Source of the DNA: Prevotella pallens ATCC 700821
GTDB taxonomy: Bacteria; Bacteroidota; Bacteroidia; Bacteroidales; Bacteroidaceae
Direction: 5' to 3'
DNA length: 64,000 nt
Assembly: GCF_000220255.1 (NCBI RefSeq)
Contig: NZ_GL982514.1
Span: forward strand, 181,150 to 245,149
The notes under the pieces were generated by a model. It saw only the letters and a program-made list of their open reading frames with translations. It did not search any database and had not been told where the DNA came from. Below are positions 17,026 through 26,305 of this stretch, in pieces. Both the position numbers and the translations under genes were made by a program. Each line of letters starts with the position of its first letter. Within the stretch, counting starts at the first letter, position 1.

Positions 17026-17711
17026 GTAATACAGGGTGTTTTCTATTTAAAATGTATCGTGTATATTGTGGGCAACAGAAAATGGTTTTATGGGTAAAAT
17101 AAAGTAAGACTGCTTATAAATAAAAAATAGGCTAGCCTCACAGCCAACCTATATTTCTTTTCTAAATAATCTGTAAATTTTATTGTTAATAAATTCATAT
17201 TAATCTCCCGATCCATACTAAATTCTTCTTATAATGCATTCATTAAATACTTAAATAGTTAGCAAATGCATATAATAACAATATAAATTTAGTTCCTAAT
17301 AACTAAAAACCTAAATCTACCAAAACGCTAGATGGTAGTGTTATTAACTATTAAATAACCACTTCTTTCTGCCATCGCGGCTTTTATTTGTGGTATTTGG
17401 AGAAATGCCATATAGGCATTCTAATAAAAATCAATTTGCTTAGTAAAAGCATATTTCTGTGCAAATATATCCATTTTCGTTTAAAACGCCAAATAAAACG
17501 CCTATGTTTTTGTTTTTTATTTTGCTTTTTCCGAAAATCTAAATATACCTATAAGTGTCATCAAAACAGCTTAGCTTTGTTTTCTTAGCCTATTTAGCGT
17601 TCTTCTTTTCCATAAAAAGAGGTTCAGCAAAACCGTAGTTCTGTTGAGCCTTTATTAGAAGTTGGCAACCTGCTTTGTTGGTTTCTGCACAACTTCCATT
17701 GTTTTTTGTGG

Positions 17712-17897
17712 TTACTTTTTAGCGGTATTCCCACCGTGTTTTTTCCGCTCCGGTTTCCTAAAAGGGTTGTTGGGCATCATGTAAACAGGTGTTCCTAACG
17801 ATTCATCGCCTATGCTTTCGCTACTATCGAGCATAGCTTCCATATACGGCAAGGGCGTAATGGTGGTGATAGGGGTAATGTATGCTTTCTTCTTCAT
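17712..17897 (-). CDS. Small Prevotella-type peptide gene
   Basis: The 61-residue product starts MKKKAYITPITTITPLPYM at ATG 17897. A short basic start, a TPxxxxxPL stretch and then an acidic/serine region (LDSSESIGDESLG) are seen in many small, scattered Prevotella and Bacteroides proteins of unknown role. The C-terminus is basic (RKPERKKHGGNTAKK). There is no signal peptide or membrane helix. A good promoter lies 120 nt upstream, giving a leader of about 110 nt. The longer reading from 17969 is less likely. Confidence 0.6.
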   Translation of the reverse strand: MKKKAYITPITTITPLPYMEAMLDSSESIGDESLGTPVYMMPNNPFRKPERKKHGGNTAKK

Positions 17898-18017
17898 AAC
17901 TAATTGATTAAATAAAAATACTAAATTAAACTTATTGAAACGGCTGTTTGGCATTGCCAATCCAACCATTTTATTTTGATTTTACGACTATTTATGCTAT
18001 TTCTAACATTACTTTCG

Positions 18018-18048
18018 CAAAGTTATAAATATATTTTTACACATGCAA
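18018..18048 (-). promoter_or_regulatory. Promoter of the small peptide gene
   Basis: On the minus strand TTTG (18048-18045), a 19-nt gap and TAACTTTG (18025-18018) match the Bacteroidetes consensus. The rest of the gap between 17898 and 18208 shows nothing else. Confidence 0.65.
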
Positions 18049-18208
18049 ACAAACTCAATAGAAAGGTAAAAATATATTATAAATGGGTAAAAAATAGCCA
18101 TAAACACCCTGTTTGTAATTATTTTAGTTAAATAAAATCAAAGGAGTAAAACCAAATAAATACTTTTTTATAATTTAGCAAACGTAAAACAAAAAGACAA
18201 ATGCACCA

Positions 18209-19369
18209 ATGACACAAAGTAGAACCACCGCACCAGCAACGTTTTTGCTACGCCAATGCAAGTTTAAAAACATTTTTTCTGCAGTTAGAGAGGACTGTCT
18301 TCTGTTCACACTCTGTCTTTTGCTTGCTGCTTCAGTAGTAACATCGTGCAGTAATAGTCCACGAATAGCCACCAACGAACGTGGCAACACACAAATAAAA
18401 ACAACGAAAATGACAACAAAAACATTCACTCGTCCTGACGACGAAACACTACGTCGCCAGCTCACACCCGAGCAATATGCCGTTACACAACATGCTGCAA
18501 CAGAACAACCATATACCAACCAGTACGACAAAGAGTTTCGTCCGGGCATCTATGTAGATGTTACTACGGGCGAACCGCTATTCTCTTCTGCCGACAAATA
18601 CGACTCTGGGTGTGGTTGGCCTGCCTTTTCTAAACCCATAGACAAGCGTCTTTTGGTAGAAAAAGCCGACAATTCGCATGGTATGCAACGTACTGAAGTG
18701 AGAAGTTTAACGGGAAATGCTCATCTTGGACACGTGTTTAACGATGGTCCAACCGCACAAGGTGGACAGCGTTATTGTATAAACAGTGCATCGTTGCGCT
18801 TTATTCCGCTCAACAAAATGGAGGAAGAAGGCTACGGAGAGTATACCAAATGGGTAAGAAAAGAGAAGGAACTTTATGTTGCAGGAGGCTGTTTCTGGGG
18901 CACAGAACACTATATTAAGCAAATAAAAGGAGTGCTATGGACAGAAGTGGGCTATGCTAACGGACACACAAACCACCCAACTTACGAGCAAGTGTGTACC
19001 GATGGCACTGGTTTTGCCGAAGCTGTGCACATTAAATACGACCCTACGGTGGTGTCGTTAGCATTTCTTGTAAAGCTATACTTTGCTTCTATAGACCCCA
19101 CAAGTTACAACAAGCAGGGCAACGACCGTGGTTCGCAATACAGAACAGGTGTGTATTATACCGACCCAACCGACCGTGCTGTTATTAAAAAGGTGTTCGA
19201 TGCCGAAGAACGCAAATACTCTGTGCCGCTCGAAGTGGAACTCCTGCCCCTGAAAAACTTCTATTCGGCAGAAGATTACCACCAAGATTATCTCGACAAA
19301 AACCCTACGGGGTATTGCCATTTGCCCTCTTCGCTGTTCGAATATGCAAGGAAGGCGAGGGAGAAGTAG
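18209..19369 (+). CDS. msrAB: Lipoprotein methionine sulfoxide reductase, MsrB-MsrA fusion
   Basis: The 386 residues reduce both R- and S-methionine sulfoxide in exported proteins. A lipoprotein signal ends VVTSC (lipobox Cys 47), placing the enzyme outside the cytoplasm. The MsrB domain comes first (about 75-205) with GCGWPAF and the catalytic Cys 190 in RYCINSAS. The usual CxxC zinc pairs are absent (TTGEPLF and GNAHLGHVF instead), so this is the zinc-free form. MsrA follows (about 220-380) with catalytic Cys 228 in GGCFWGTE and the family [16 protein letters not shown]. MsrB-first order is the less common fusion order. The n-region of the signal is unusually long, so the true start could be downstream at a non-ATG codon. 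Confidence 0.93.
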   Translation: MTQSRTTAPATFLLRQCKFKNIFSAVREDCLLFTLCLLLAASVVTSCSNSPRIATNERGNTQIKTTKMTTKTFTRPDDETLRRQLTPEQYAVTQHAATEQPYTNQYDKEFRPGIYVDVTTGEPLFSSADKYDSGCGWPAFSKPIDKRLLVEKADNSHGMQRTEVRSLTGNAHLGHVFNDGPTAQGGQRYCINSASLRFIPLNKMEEEGYGEYTKWVRKEKELYVAGGCFWGTEHYIKQIKGVLWTEVGYANGHTNHPTYEQVCTDGTGFAEAVHIKYDPTVVSLAFLVKLYFASIDPTSYNKQGNDRGSQYRTGVYYTDPTDRAVIKKVFDAEERKYSVPLEVELLPLKNFYSAEDYHQDYLDKNPTGYCHLPSSLFEYARKAREK

Positions 19370-19398
19370 GGGTTAGCTTTCTTATGGGCATAAGCTTT

Positions 19399-19515
19399 CC
19401 TAGGGTTCCTAGTATTCCTAGGAACCCTAGGAGTACTAGAAAAACTAGAGCTCCTAGGGCTACTAGAACCCCTAGGAGTACTAGAAAAACTAGCATTCCT
19501 ACTATCCCTACAAGC
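19399..19515. repeat. 9-bp CTAG tandem repeat, 13 units
   Basis: From 19399 the sequence falls into exact 9-bp units of form (C/A)CTAG followed by four variable bases. The first eleven units keep CTAG and the last two are degenerate (CCTAC). On the plus strand this reads as a Pro/Thr-Arg-x tripeptide repeat, but no real gene supports that frame. It lies between the msrAB stop and the stop of the convergent S23-like gene. Confidence 0.9.
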
Positions 19516-19531
19516 TCCAAGGGGCGTTGCG

Positions 19532-20221
19532 CTACCGCTGCGCCAACCTTTCTTGTAGCCTTTTCACTTCCGCTTGCAACCTCTTAACATCTTCTTTCAG
19601 CTGTATGTTCTCTGTTTGTAGCCTTTTTAACAGCTCGTCTTGTTCCTTTCTGTAGCCTGTACGGGCAGCGTGCATGCGTTCTTTGATGCCGCCTTGCTCT
19701 ACAAATTGCTTCTCCAAACGGGCAAGATAGTTGCACATCATCTTATCTGTGATGTGGCAAAGTGTGAGCAACGTGTTGCAAAACTCCTCTGCCGTCCACC
19801 TGTTGGCATACGAAAGATAATCTTCTGCCTTGTTATGATGCTTGCAAAAGCCAAGCATTGCATCGTAACGATGGTGTTTCGATGTCCAGCAAGCAAGACC
19901 ACGCGTGTGCAAAAAGTCGTTGTAGTCTTCGCGTAACTCCTGCAATGAGCTGCGCGAAACATTGAGAAGCTTAAGCTCCATCTCCGTTGATGTGTTGCCA
20001 TCTTCTATTCCTTCCACGATATTTTGCTTACCCGAACGGGCTGCCTGTACCATTTGGTCTACTGTGCGGTCGCCATATTTGGGCAGAAAACGCTGACAAA
20101 AAATGTAAGTCAGCCGGTATATGGCATCTGCCTTTTGGTAGAAAAACAGTTCAGTGTAAGGGACGCTCTGCCGCAAAATGCCTTCCTTCGAAGGTTGTGT
20201 CTCATCTTTTTGTCTGTTCAT
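19532..20221 (-). CDS. Four-helix-bundle (S23/Avd-like) protein with coiled-coil tail
   Basis: This 229-residue protein matches the four-helix-bundle S23 family over about residues 25-165: LFFYQKADAIYRLTYIFCQRFLP, then RTVDQMVQAARSGKQNIVEG, TEMELKLLNVSRSSLQELREDYNDFL, and a last helix with EEFCNTLLTLCHITDKMM. The family includes the protein of 23S rRNA intervening sequences and Avd of diversity-generating retroelements, and binds nucleic acid. The C-terminal ~55 residues are a strong coiled coil (LKRLQTENIQLKEDVKRLQ), as in the suffix-domain subgroup. No reverse transcriptase or rRNA is near. Its 3' end abuts the 9-bp CTAG repeat. Confidence 0.85.
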   Translation of the reverse strand: MNRQKDETQPSKEGILRQSVPYTELFFYQKADAIYRLTYIFCQRFLPKYGDRTVDQMVQAARSGKQNIVEGIEDGNTSTEMELKLLNVSRSSLQELREDYNDFLHTRGLACWTSKHHRYDAMLGFCKHHNKAEDYLSYANRWTAEEFCNTLLTLCHITDKMMCNYLARLEKQFVEQGGIKERMHAARTGYRKEQDELLKRLQTENIQLKEDVKRLQAEVKRLQERLAQR

Positions 20222-20243
20222 AGTACTTGTAACATGTGTTCTG

Positions 20244-20251
20244 CAAAGGTA
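20244..20251 (-). promoter_or_regulatory. Promoter -7 box (TACCTTTG)
   Basis: TACCTTTG on the minus strand lies 23 nt before the S23-like gene start. No good -33 element is seen. Confidence 0.55.
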
Positions 20252-20325
20252 GTTATTAAAGTTTGTACGGCGAAACTGTATGTCAAAAGTTTGGCAATAG
20301 CTGTTCAGAATAGGAATTTTCTTAG

Positions 20326-20333
20326 TATCTTTG
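20326..20333 (+). promoter_or_regulatory. Promoter -7 box (TATCTTTG)
   Basis: TATCTTTG lies 43 nt before ATG 20376 of the prolyl oligopeptidase gene. The -33 region is weak. Confidence 0.55.
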
Positions 20334-20375
20334 TGCCATTCGAGTCATCGAAATAACATAAACCTATTATACAAA

Positions 20376-22481
20376 ATGAAACATTTCGTAGCACTGTCGG
20401 TACTTACACTGACAACAACAACAATGGTTGCACAAAACATTAATTACCCTAAAGCACCAAAAGATGGTACAGTAGACACCTACTTTGGTGTGAAAATACC
20501 CGACCCCTTCCGTCCTTTGGAAGCCGATAGAAGTAAAGAAACAGCCGAATGGGTGGCTGCTGAGAACAAAGTAACCAACGAATACTTGGCTAAAATACCA
20601 TTCCGCGCAAAGCTTTTGCAGCGTTTAAAGGAGGTAGCAGACTATGAAAAGGTGAGCGCTCCCTTCGAAAACAACGGCAAATGGTATGTGTTTAAGAACA
20701 ACGGACTACAGAATCAGAGTGTTCTTTACCAAATGAACGAACTGGGAGGAACACTCCATGAGTTTCTCGATCCCAACAAATTAAGTACCGATGGTACCGT
20801 TGCTTTGCAAGATATAAGCTTCTCTAAAGATGGAAAATACATGGCTTACGTAATCTCGCGCAGTGGTAGCGACTGGCAAGAAATATACGTTAAGGACGTA
20901 GCAACGGGCAAATTGCTATCCGACCACATAGAATGGGCTAAGTTCGGAGGTGCAAAATGGTGTGGAAATGGCTTCTATTACAGTGCCTACGATGCACCTG
21001 AAAAGGGCAAAGAGTATAGCTCAAAGAACGAAATACACAAGATTTACTACCACAAAATAGGTACGCCACAAAGTCAAGATGTGTTGTTTTACCAAAATCC
21101 AACCCAACCTTTACGCTTCTATTCGGTATCGCTGAACAAAGAAGAAACCATTATGTTTCTCTACGAAAGTGGGGCAGGCTCTGGCATGAACCTATATGTG
21201 CGCGACCTACGAGTACCTAATTCGCAGTTTATACAGATGACTTCCAATATGGATTTGCAGTATAATCCCATTGGAACAGTAGGCGATAACATTTATTTGC
21301 TTACTAACGATGGCGCACCAAAGGGTAGAATAATGGTGGCAAACGTGCATAAACCAGGCTTTAAAGACTGGAAAGAACTTGTAGGAGAAACCAAAAACGT
21401 GCTCGAAAATGCACAATTCGCCGCCGATAAACTGGTGCTTAGCTATAGCAAAGATGCATCTACACACCTTTATGTTTACTCTTTAGATGGCAAAGAACTT
21501 AACGAAATAAAGCTTCCAACCGTAGGACGGGCGAGCTTTAGTGGCGAACGTGGACAAAAAGAATGCTTCTATAGCTTTGCATCGTTCACCGTTCCAGGTG
21601 CCATTTACCAGTACGACATGGCACAAAACAAGAGTTCTGTTTACACCGAACCTAAGGTTAAGTTCAGCCTTAACCAATATACCACAGAGCAAGTGTTCTT
21701 TAATAGCAAAGACGGAACACGTGTTCCAATGTTTTTAACCTACCGAAAAGGACTAAAACGAAACGGAAAGAACCCAGTGTTGATATACGGATATGGTGGC
21801 TTTAATGTATCTTTATCGCCCAATTTCTCGTCTATGCGCATACCATTCCTTGAGAATGGCGGTGTATATGTACAGGTAAACCTACGCGGAGGAAGCGAAT
21901 ATGGAGAAGAATGGCACGTTGCTGGTACGAAAATGCAGAAGCAAAACGTGTTCGACGACTTTATTTCGGCTGCCGAATGGCTCGTTTCTAACCACTTTAC
22001 AAGTAAAGAACACATCGCCATAATGGGGGGAAGCAACGGCGGTTTGCTGGTAGGTGCATGTATGACACAGCGTCCCGACCTCTTCAAAGTGTGCATACCG
22101 CAAGTGGGAGTTATGGATATGCTGCGCTATCACAAGTTTACTATAGGCTGGAATTGGGCTCCCGACTATGGAACAAGCGAGGATAGCAAAGCTATGTTCG
22201 ACTATTTGCGTGCTTATTCGCCCCTCCATAACCTGAAGAAAGGTGTAAGCTATCCTGCAACACTCGTAACAACAGCCGACCACGACGACCGTGTTGTGCC
22301 TGCACACTCGTTTAAATTTGCTGCAACTTTGCAGGAATGCCAAGGCGGAACAGCACCTGTTCTTATTCGTATTGATAGTAAAGCAGGGCACGGAAGTGGC
22401 AAACCACTGGCTAAACAACTGGAAGAGCAAGCCGACATTTATAGCTTTATAATGTGGAACTTAGGTATGAAGTTTAAATAA
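20376..22481 (+). CDS. Prolyl oligopeptidase, S9 family, exported
   Basis: The ATG at 20376 (MKHFVALSVLTLTTTTMVAQ) gives a signal peptide and 701 residues; the earlier frame start at 20331 lies in the promoter. A seven-bladed propeller (about 80-420) is followed by the alpha/beta-hydrolase domain. The catalytic Ser is in GGSNGGLLVGA (near 552), the Asp in the ADHDDRVVP segment (near 636) and the His in KAGHGSGKP (near 671). The enzyme cleaves short peptides after proline, in the periplasm. It is a single gene, ended by the hairpin at 22523-22567. Confidence 0.95.
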   Translation: MKHFVALSVLTLTTTTMVAQNINYPKAPKDGTVDTYFGVKIPDPFRPLEADRSKETAEWVAAENKVTNEYLAKIPFRAKLLQRLKEVADYEKVSAPFENNGKWYVFKNNGLQNQSVLYQMNELGGTLHEFLDPNKLSTDGTVALQDISFSKDGKYMAYVISRSGSDWQEIYVKDVATGKLLSDHIEWAKFGGAKWCGNGFYYSAYDAPEKGKEYSSKNEIHKIYYHKIGTPQSQDVLFYQNPTQPLRFYSVSLNKEETIMFLYESGAGSGMNLYVRDLRVPNSQFIQMTSNMDLQYNPIGTVGDNIYLLTNDGAPKGRIMVANVHKPGFKDWKELVGETKNVLENAQFAADKLVLSYSKDASTHLYVYSLDGKELNEIKLPTVGRASFSGERGQKECFYSFASFTVPGAIYQYDMAQNKSSVYTEPKVKFSLNQYTTEQVFFNSKDGTRVPMFLTYRKGLKRNGKNPVLIYGYGGFNVSLSPNFSSMRIPFLENGGVYVQVNLRGGSEYGEEWHVAGTKMQKQNVFDDFISAAEWLVSNHFTSKEHIAIMGGSNGGLLVGACMTQRPDLFKVCIPQVGVMDMLRYHKFTIGWNWAPDYGTSEDSKAMFDYLRAYSPLHNLKKGVSYPATLVTTADHDDRVVPAHSFKFAATLQECQGGTAPVLIRIDSKAGHGSGKPLAKQLEEQADIYSFIMWNLGMKFK

Positions 22482-22522
22482 AAGCATTAAATAGGTTAGC
22501 TAAATATAACCCATTTAAAATT

Positions 22523-22567
22523 AGAACCCACCTTTTTGTTTCGCAAAAAGGTGGGTTTTGTTTTTTA
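22523..22567 (+). terminator. Terminator built from two inverted array units
   Basis: Arms AACCCACCTTTTT (22525-22537) and AAAAAGGTGGGTT (22545-22557) pair perfectly around GTTTCGC, with a T-rich tail. Core and spacer lengths (15-7-15) are those of the 22-bp arrays. Confidence 0.85.
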
Positions 22568-22742
22568 ATATTGTGTTATTGGCAATCCGTCAGTAGCATT
22601 ATTGGCAGTCCGTTCGCAGCCGTAGGGGCATATTTATCGTGCCCGCGTATACGTATTCGCCACGCATTCGCAAACTGTTTGAAATGTATTCACGGAACGT
22701 TCGCAACGTGTTCATTATCTGTATGTTACATAATCGCCATTC

Positions 22743-22845
22743 AAAAGTATGGTTTTTGCATTGCAAAAGTATGGTTTTTGGCGTGCAAAAAGGGGGTTTT
22801 TACATTGCAAAAGTATGGTTTTTGTAATTCGAAAGTATGGTTCTT
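22743..22845. repeat. 22-bp phased array, five units
   Basis: Five 15-bp cores, four of the AAAAGTATGGTTTTT kind (the last slightly diverged) and one A5-G5-T5, are spaced by GCATTGC, GGCGTGC, ACATTGC and GTAATTC. The gap 22568-22742 holds one copy of a dispersed hairpin element (22621-22645). The addA start follows at 22945. Confidence 0.9.
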
Positions 22846-22944
22846 GTTTTCGTTACACAATAGTGTGCATAACCAATAATAAGGTTTGTGTATTTCGTTT
22901 TTTATACTTACCTTTACAACTTAAACGTAAATTGCAAAGGCATA

Positions 22945-25900
22945 ATGGAAGAACATCTCACTGTTTATAGGGCTTCGGCAGGCTCAGGAAAAACATTTAC
23001 GCTTGCCGTAGAATACATTTCGCTGTTGGTGAAAGACCCCGAAAACTATCAACACATACTTGCTGTAACCTTCACAAACAAGGCAACGCAAGAAATGAAG
23101 ATGCGTATACTCTCACAACTATACGGCATTGCCAACTCGTTACAGTCGTCGCAACAGTATTTTAATAAGGTAAAAGAAAAAACAAATATGCCCGATGCCG
23201 TGATAAGAAACAATGCACGGGCAGCCCTAACCTTGCTTATTCATCGCTATAACAACTTCCGAATACTCACCATAGATGCTTTCTTCCAACAAGTTTTGCG
23301 CAATTTGGCACACGAATTGGGGCAAACAGCCAACCTGAGAGTAGACCTTAACAACGAGGAAATTACCGAAAAGGCTGTAGACCAAATGATAGAAAGCCTG
23401 GAAAAAGGGCAACCTGTGCTACAGTGGATAAGCACTTACATAAACAATAGTATAGAAGACGACAACGGTTGGAATATTATTGGAAAGATAAAAACCTTTG
23501 GAACAAACATTTTTAAAGACTTTTATAAAGCACACGAAGCCAACTTAAAAGAACAACTTAGCAATGCCGACGACTTTAAAGTCTACGAAACTACTTTGAG
23601 AAAACGTAGAAACGACATTCGAAAAACATTCAACAGTAAAGCAAGAAGCATTCTAAACGAAATAAAAAATGCCAATTTGGACATACCTTCTAACTATCGT
23701 AGCGGACTGTATAAGTATTTAACAGATAGCGCAATAGCACCGCTTACTAACAAACCACTTAAAGCTGGTGTGCTAAAAGCCAACGAATCGCCACAGAACT
23801 GGACCAGTTCTAAATGTGCAAAAGCCGACAAACAACAAATACAAACACTGGCTGCAGAAGTGCTTTCGGCACAACTTAGCGAACTAATTGCCTACAATAA
23901 CGACAATTGGAACGAGTTTCAGTCTATTCAACTCACCCTTTCGCACCTCTCAGAACTACGACTTTTGCACGCCATAGCCGATGCTGTGGACAACTTAACA
24001 AAGGATACTAACCGCTTTATGCTTAGCAATACACAAGCATTGCTTAAAGAATTAATTGCAGATAGCGACACTCCTTTCATATTTGAACGTATTGGTGCAC
24101 GTCTAAAACACGTAATGATAGACGAGTTTCAGGACACCAGCACCATACAATGGCAGAACTTTCAGGTGCTGTTAGCCAACTGTATGGCACAAGAATTGTC
24201 GCAAAACCTAATAGTAGGCGATATAAAACAAAGCGTGTATAGGTGGCGACAAGGCGATTGGGGCATACTAAACAACATTGAAAAGAGCTTTGCTCACCAA
24301 AAAATAAGACTGGAAACGCTCGATTATAACTATCGTTCCGAAAAACGAATAATAGACTTTAATAACGCCTTTTGGGAACAATGTGTTGCTAATACTACCA
24401 AAGAAGTAGCGCAAGACGATGCCGAAAAAGCCAAAATAGTGCAGAAAGCATACGAAGATGTGGCACAAAAAACACATAAAACTACCGAAAATGGATTCGT
24501 AAAAATAAGTCTTTATCCAAGCAAAAGTATGAAAGAAGCTGTGTTAGAAGAGCTTATAGAAACCATAAAAGAACTGTTTAACAATGGATATGGTGGTAAA
24601 AACCAAAGTAAAATAGCCATTCTGGTGCGGTCTAAAAGCAATATTCAAGACATAGTAAACGCACTTTTGCAAAGCTTTGGCAACGAAATTAACATCGTTT
24701 CAGACGAGGCTTTTCGCTTAGATGCATCGCTATCGGTAAACATTATAGTGAGTGCTATGCACCTACTTACCCACCCAGACGATGTATTAACACGGGGAAA
24801 ACTGGTGAAACTCTACAATCAGGAAGTGCTAAAAAAGCCATTAACCGACACCGATTTACTGGTTTCTATCAATGAAAACAACAATATTGACACTAAAAAT
24901 ATAGACAAAAAGGAACGTAGAAAACTGGCTACAGAACAGCAAATGGCTAAATTAAACAGCCAATTGCCACCAGAATACGTAGCAAACAGAGAACTTTTGT
25001 TGGGTCTTCCCATTGTAGATTTAGTGGATAAACTATTTATGTTGTTCGGCTTAGACCAGTTAGAAGGGCAAAGTTCGTACATTTGTACACTCTACGACAC
25101 CCTAAACGACTTTCTGAAAGACCACACAGCAGACATCGATGACTTTATAAACGAATGGGAAAACAGCCTCTCTTCGAAGACAATACAGAGCGATGAGATA
25201 GAAGGAATACGCATTATGACCATTCATAAAAGTAAAGGTTTAGAGTTCGATAACGTCATAATACCTTTCTGTAACTGGGAAATGGAAAAGAAAGGAACAC
25301 TCTGGTGCGAAACAAAAAACAAGCCAGCTCCCTACAATAAGCTACCTTTGCTGCCCATAGACTTTAGCAGAGACAAGCTGATAGGCACGGTTTTCGAAGA
25401 CGATTACAAGGAAGAACACTTCCAAAACATAGTAGACAACCTGAATTTACTATACGTTGCGTTCACAAGAGCATCGAAAAACTTGTTCGTTTTCGGCTTG
25501 CGTCAAGGCAAAACAACACTCGATAACATCGCAAAAGGCACTCCACCAGGAAACCGTTCCTATGCTATTGAATTGGCATTAAGGCAGGTTAGCGAACAAT
25601 TACAAGGCAGTTCGCTTAGCTTTCCCGACGATATTGGTAGCGAAATACATTTCGAATATGGCACATTAGTCCCCGAAACGCACGAGAAAGAACATGCTGC
25701 GGCGGACAATCCGTTCCTTATTAAACCCGACAAACACATTGTTAGCATTGCCACATACCCACAAGCGGCAACCTTTAAACAGAGCAATAAGAGTATAGAA
25801 TTTGTGAAAGGAGAAGACGTAGACCCTTCTGACAGAACACGATATATAAAGATTGGTAATGTGTTACACCAACTTTTTTCAACCATTTATACCACTGCCG

Positions 25901-26289
25901 ACATTCCAGCACGGCTCAACGAATTGGAACAACAGGGCATAATATACAACGACGAGATAACTTCGGCACAGCTGCGCACCCGTATTGAAGATGCCATAAC
26001 CAACCCACAGGTGCAAGAATGGTTCTCTAAAAGGTGGCAACTATATAACGAATGCACCATATTAGAGTATAATAAAGATACCAACGAGATGGAAGAACAT
26101 CGCCCAGATAGGGTAATGACCGATGGAAAAGAGTTTGTTGTGGTAGACTTTAAGTTCGGAAAAGAACGCGAAGAATATAAGAAACAAGTGCAACAATATA
26201 TGGAAATTCTTATTCGTATGGGGCATAAAAAGGTGTCAGGATACCTGTGGTATGTAGTAAAAAACAACGTAGTGGAAGTGAATATCTAA
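22945..26289 (+). CDS. addA: AddA-type UvrD helicase-nuclease
   Basis: The ATG at 22945 (MEEHLTVYRASAGSGKTFTL) puts Walker A at residues 10-17; the longer frame from 22888 has no support. The 1114 residues show superfamily 1 helicase motifs in order: AVTFTNKATQEMK, MIDEFQDTS (Walker B), GDIKQSVYRWR, DYNYRSEKRI, and IMTIHKSKGLEFDNVI with YVAFTRA. A C-terminal PD-(D/E)XK nuclease (VVVDFKFGKEREEYKKQVQQY) follows. With AddB encoded 17 nt downstream it forms the recombinational break-processing complex that resects double-strand ends for RecA. Confidence 0.93.
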   Translation: MEEHLTVYRASAGSGKTFTLAVEYISLLVKDPENYQHILAVTFTNKATQEMKMRILSQLYGIANSLQSSQQYFNKVKEKTNMPDAVIRNNARAALTLLIHRYNNFRILTIDAFFQQVLRNLAHELGQTANLRVDLNNEEITEKAVDQMIESLEKGQPVLQWISTYINNSIEDDNGWNIIGKIKTFGTNIFKDFYKAHEANLKEQLSNADDFKVYETTLRKRRNDIRKTFNSKARSILNEIKNANLDIPSNYRSGLYKYLTDSAIAPLTNKPLKAGVLKANESPQNWTSSKCAKADKQQIQTLAAEVLSAQLSELIAYNNDNWNEFQSIQLTLSHLSELRLLHAIADAVDNLTKDTNRFMLSNTQALLKELIADSDTPFIFERIGARLKHVMIDEFQDTSTIQWQNFQVLLANCMAQELSQNLIVGDIKQSVYRWRQGDWGILNNIEKSFAHQKIRLETLDYNYRSEKRIIDFNNAFWEQCVANTTKEVAQDDAEKAKIVQKAYEDVAQKTHKTTENGFVKISLYPSKSMKEAVLEELIETIKELFNNGYGGKNQSKIAILVRSKSNIQDIVNALLQSFGNEINIVSDEAFRLDASLSVNIIVSAMHLLTHPDDVLTRGKLVKLYNQEVLKKPLTDTDLLVSINENNNIDTKNIDKKERRKLATEQQMAKLNSQLPPEYVANRELLLGLPIVDLVDKLFMLFGLDQLEGQSSYICTLYDTLNDFLKDHTADIDDFINEWENSLSSKTIQSDEIEGIRIMTIHKSKGLEFDNVIIPFCNWEMEKKGTLWCETKNKPAPYNKLPLLPIDFSRDKLIGTVFEDDYKEEHFQNIVDNLNLLYVAFTRASKNLFVFGLRQGKTTLDNIAKGTPPGNRSYAIELALRQVSEQLQGSSLSFPDDIGSEIHFEYGTLVPETHEKEHAAADNPFLIKPDKHIVSIATYPQAATFKQSNKSIEFVKGEDVDPSDRTRYIKIGNVLHQLFSTIYTTADIPARLNELEQQGIIYNDEITSAQLRTRIEDAITNPQVQEWFSKRWQLYNECTILEYNKDTNEMEEHRPDRVMTDGKEFVVVDFKFGKEREEYKKQVQQYMEILIRMGHKKVSGYLWYVVKNNVVEVNI

Positions 26290-26305
26290 CCTTAAACTTA
26301 GCAAA

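Noticed and set aside
17120..17150. Possible hairpin with ATAGG/CCTAT arms
   Set aside because: The stem is only five pairs with poor inner pairing, too weak to call in AT-rich sequence.
19315..19587. Open frame encoding a Pro/Thr-Arg-x repeat protein, and a hydrophobic frame on the other strand
   Set aside because: Both frames are created by the 9-bp CTAG tandem repeat and overlap the ends of two well-supported genes. No start signals or family match.
19532..20221. A diversity-generating retroelement around the Avd-like protein
   Set aside because: No reverse transcriptase, template repeat or variable repeat is visible nearby; the coiled-coil tail fits the S23-suffix subgroup instead.
21882..22430. 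182-residue open frame antisense to the prolyl oligopeptidase
   Set aside because: It overlaps the catalytic domain of an intact enzyme gene and shows no independent signals.
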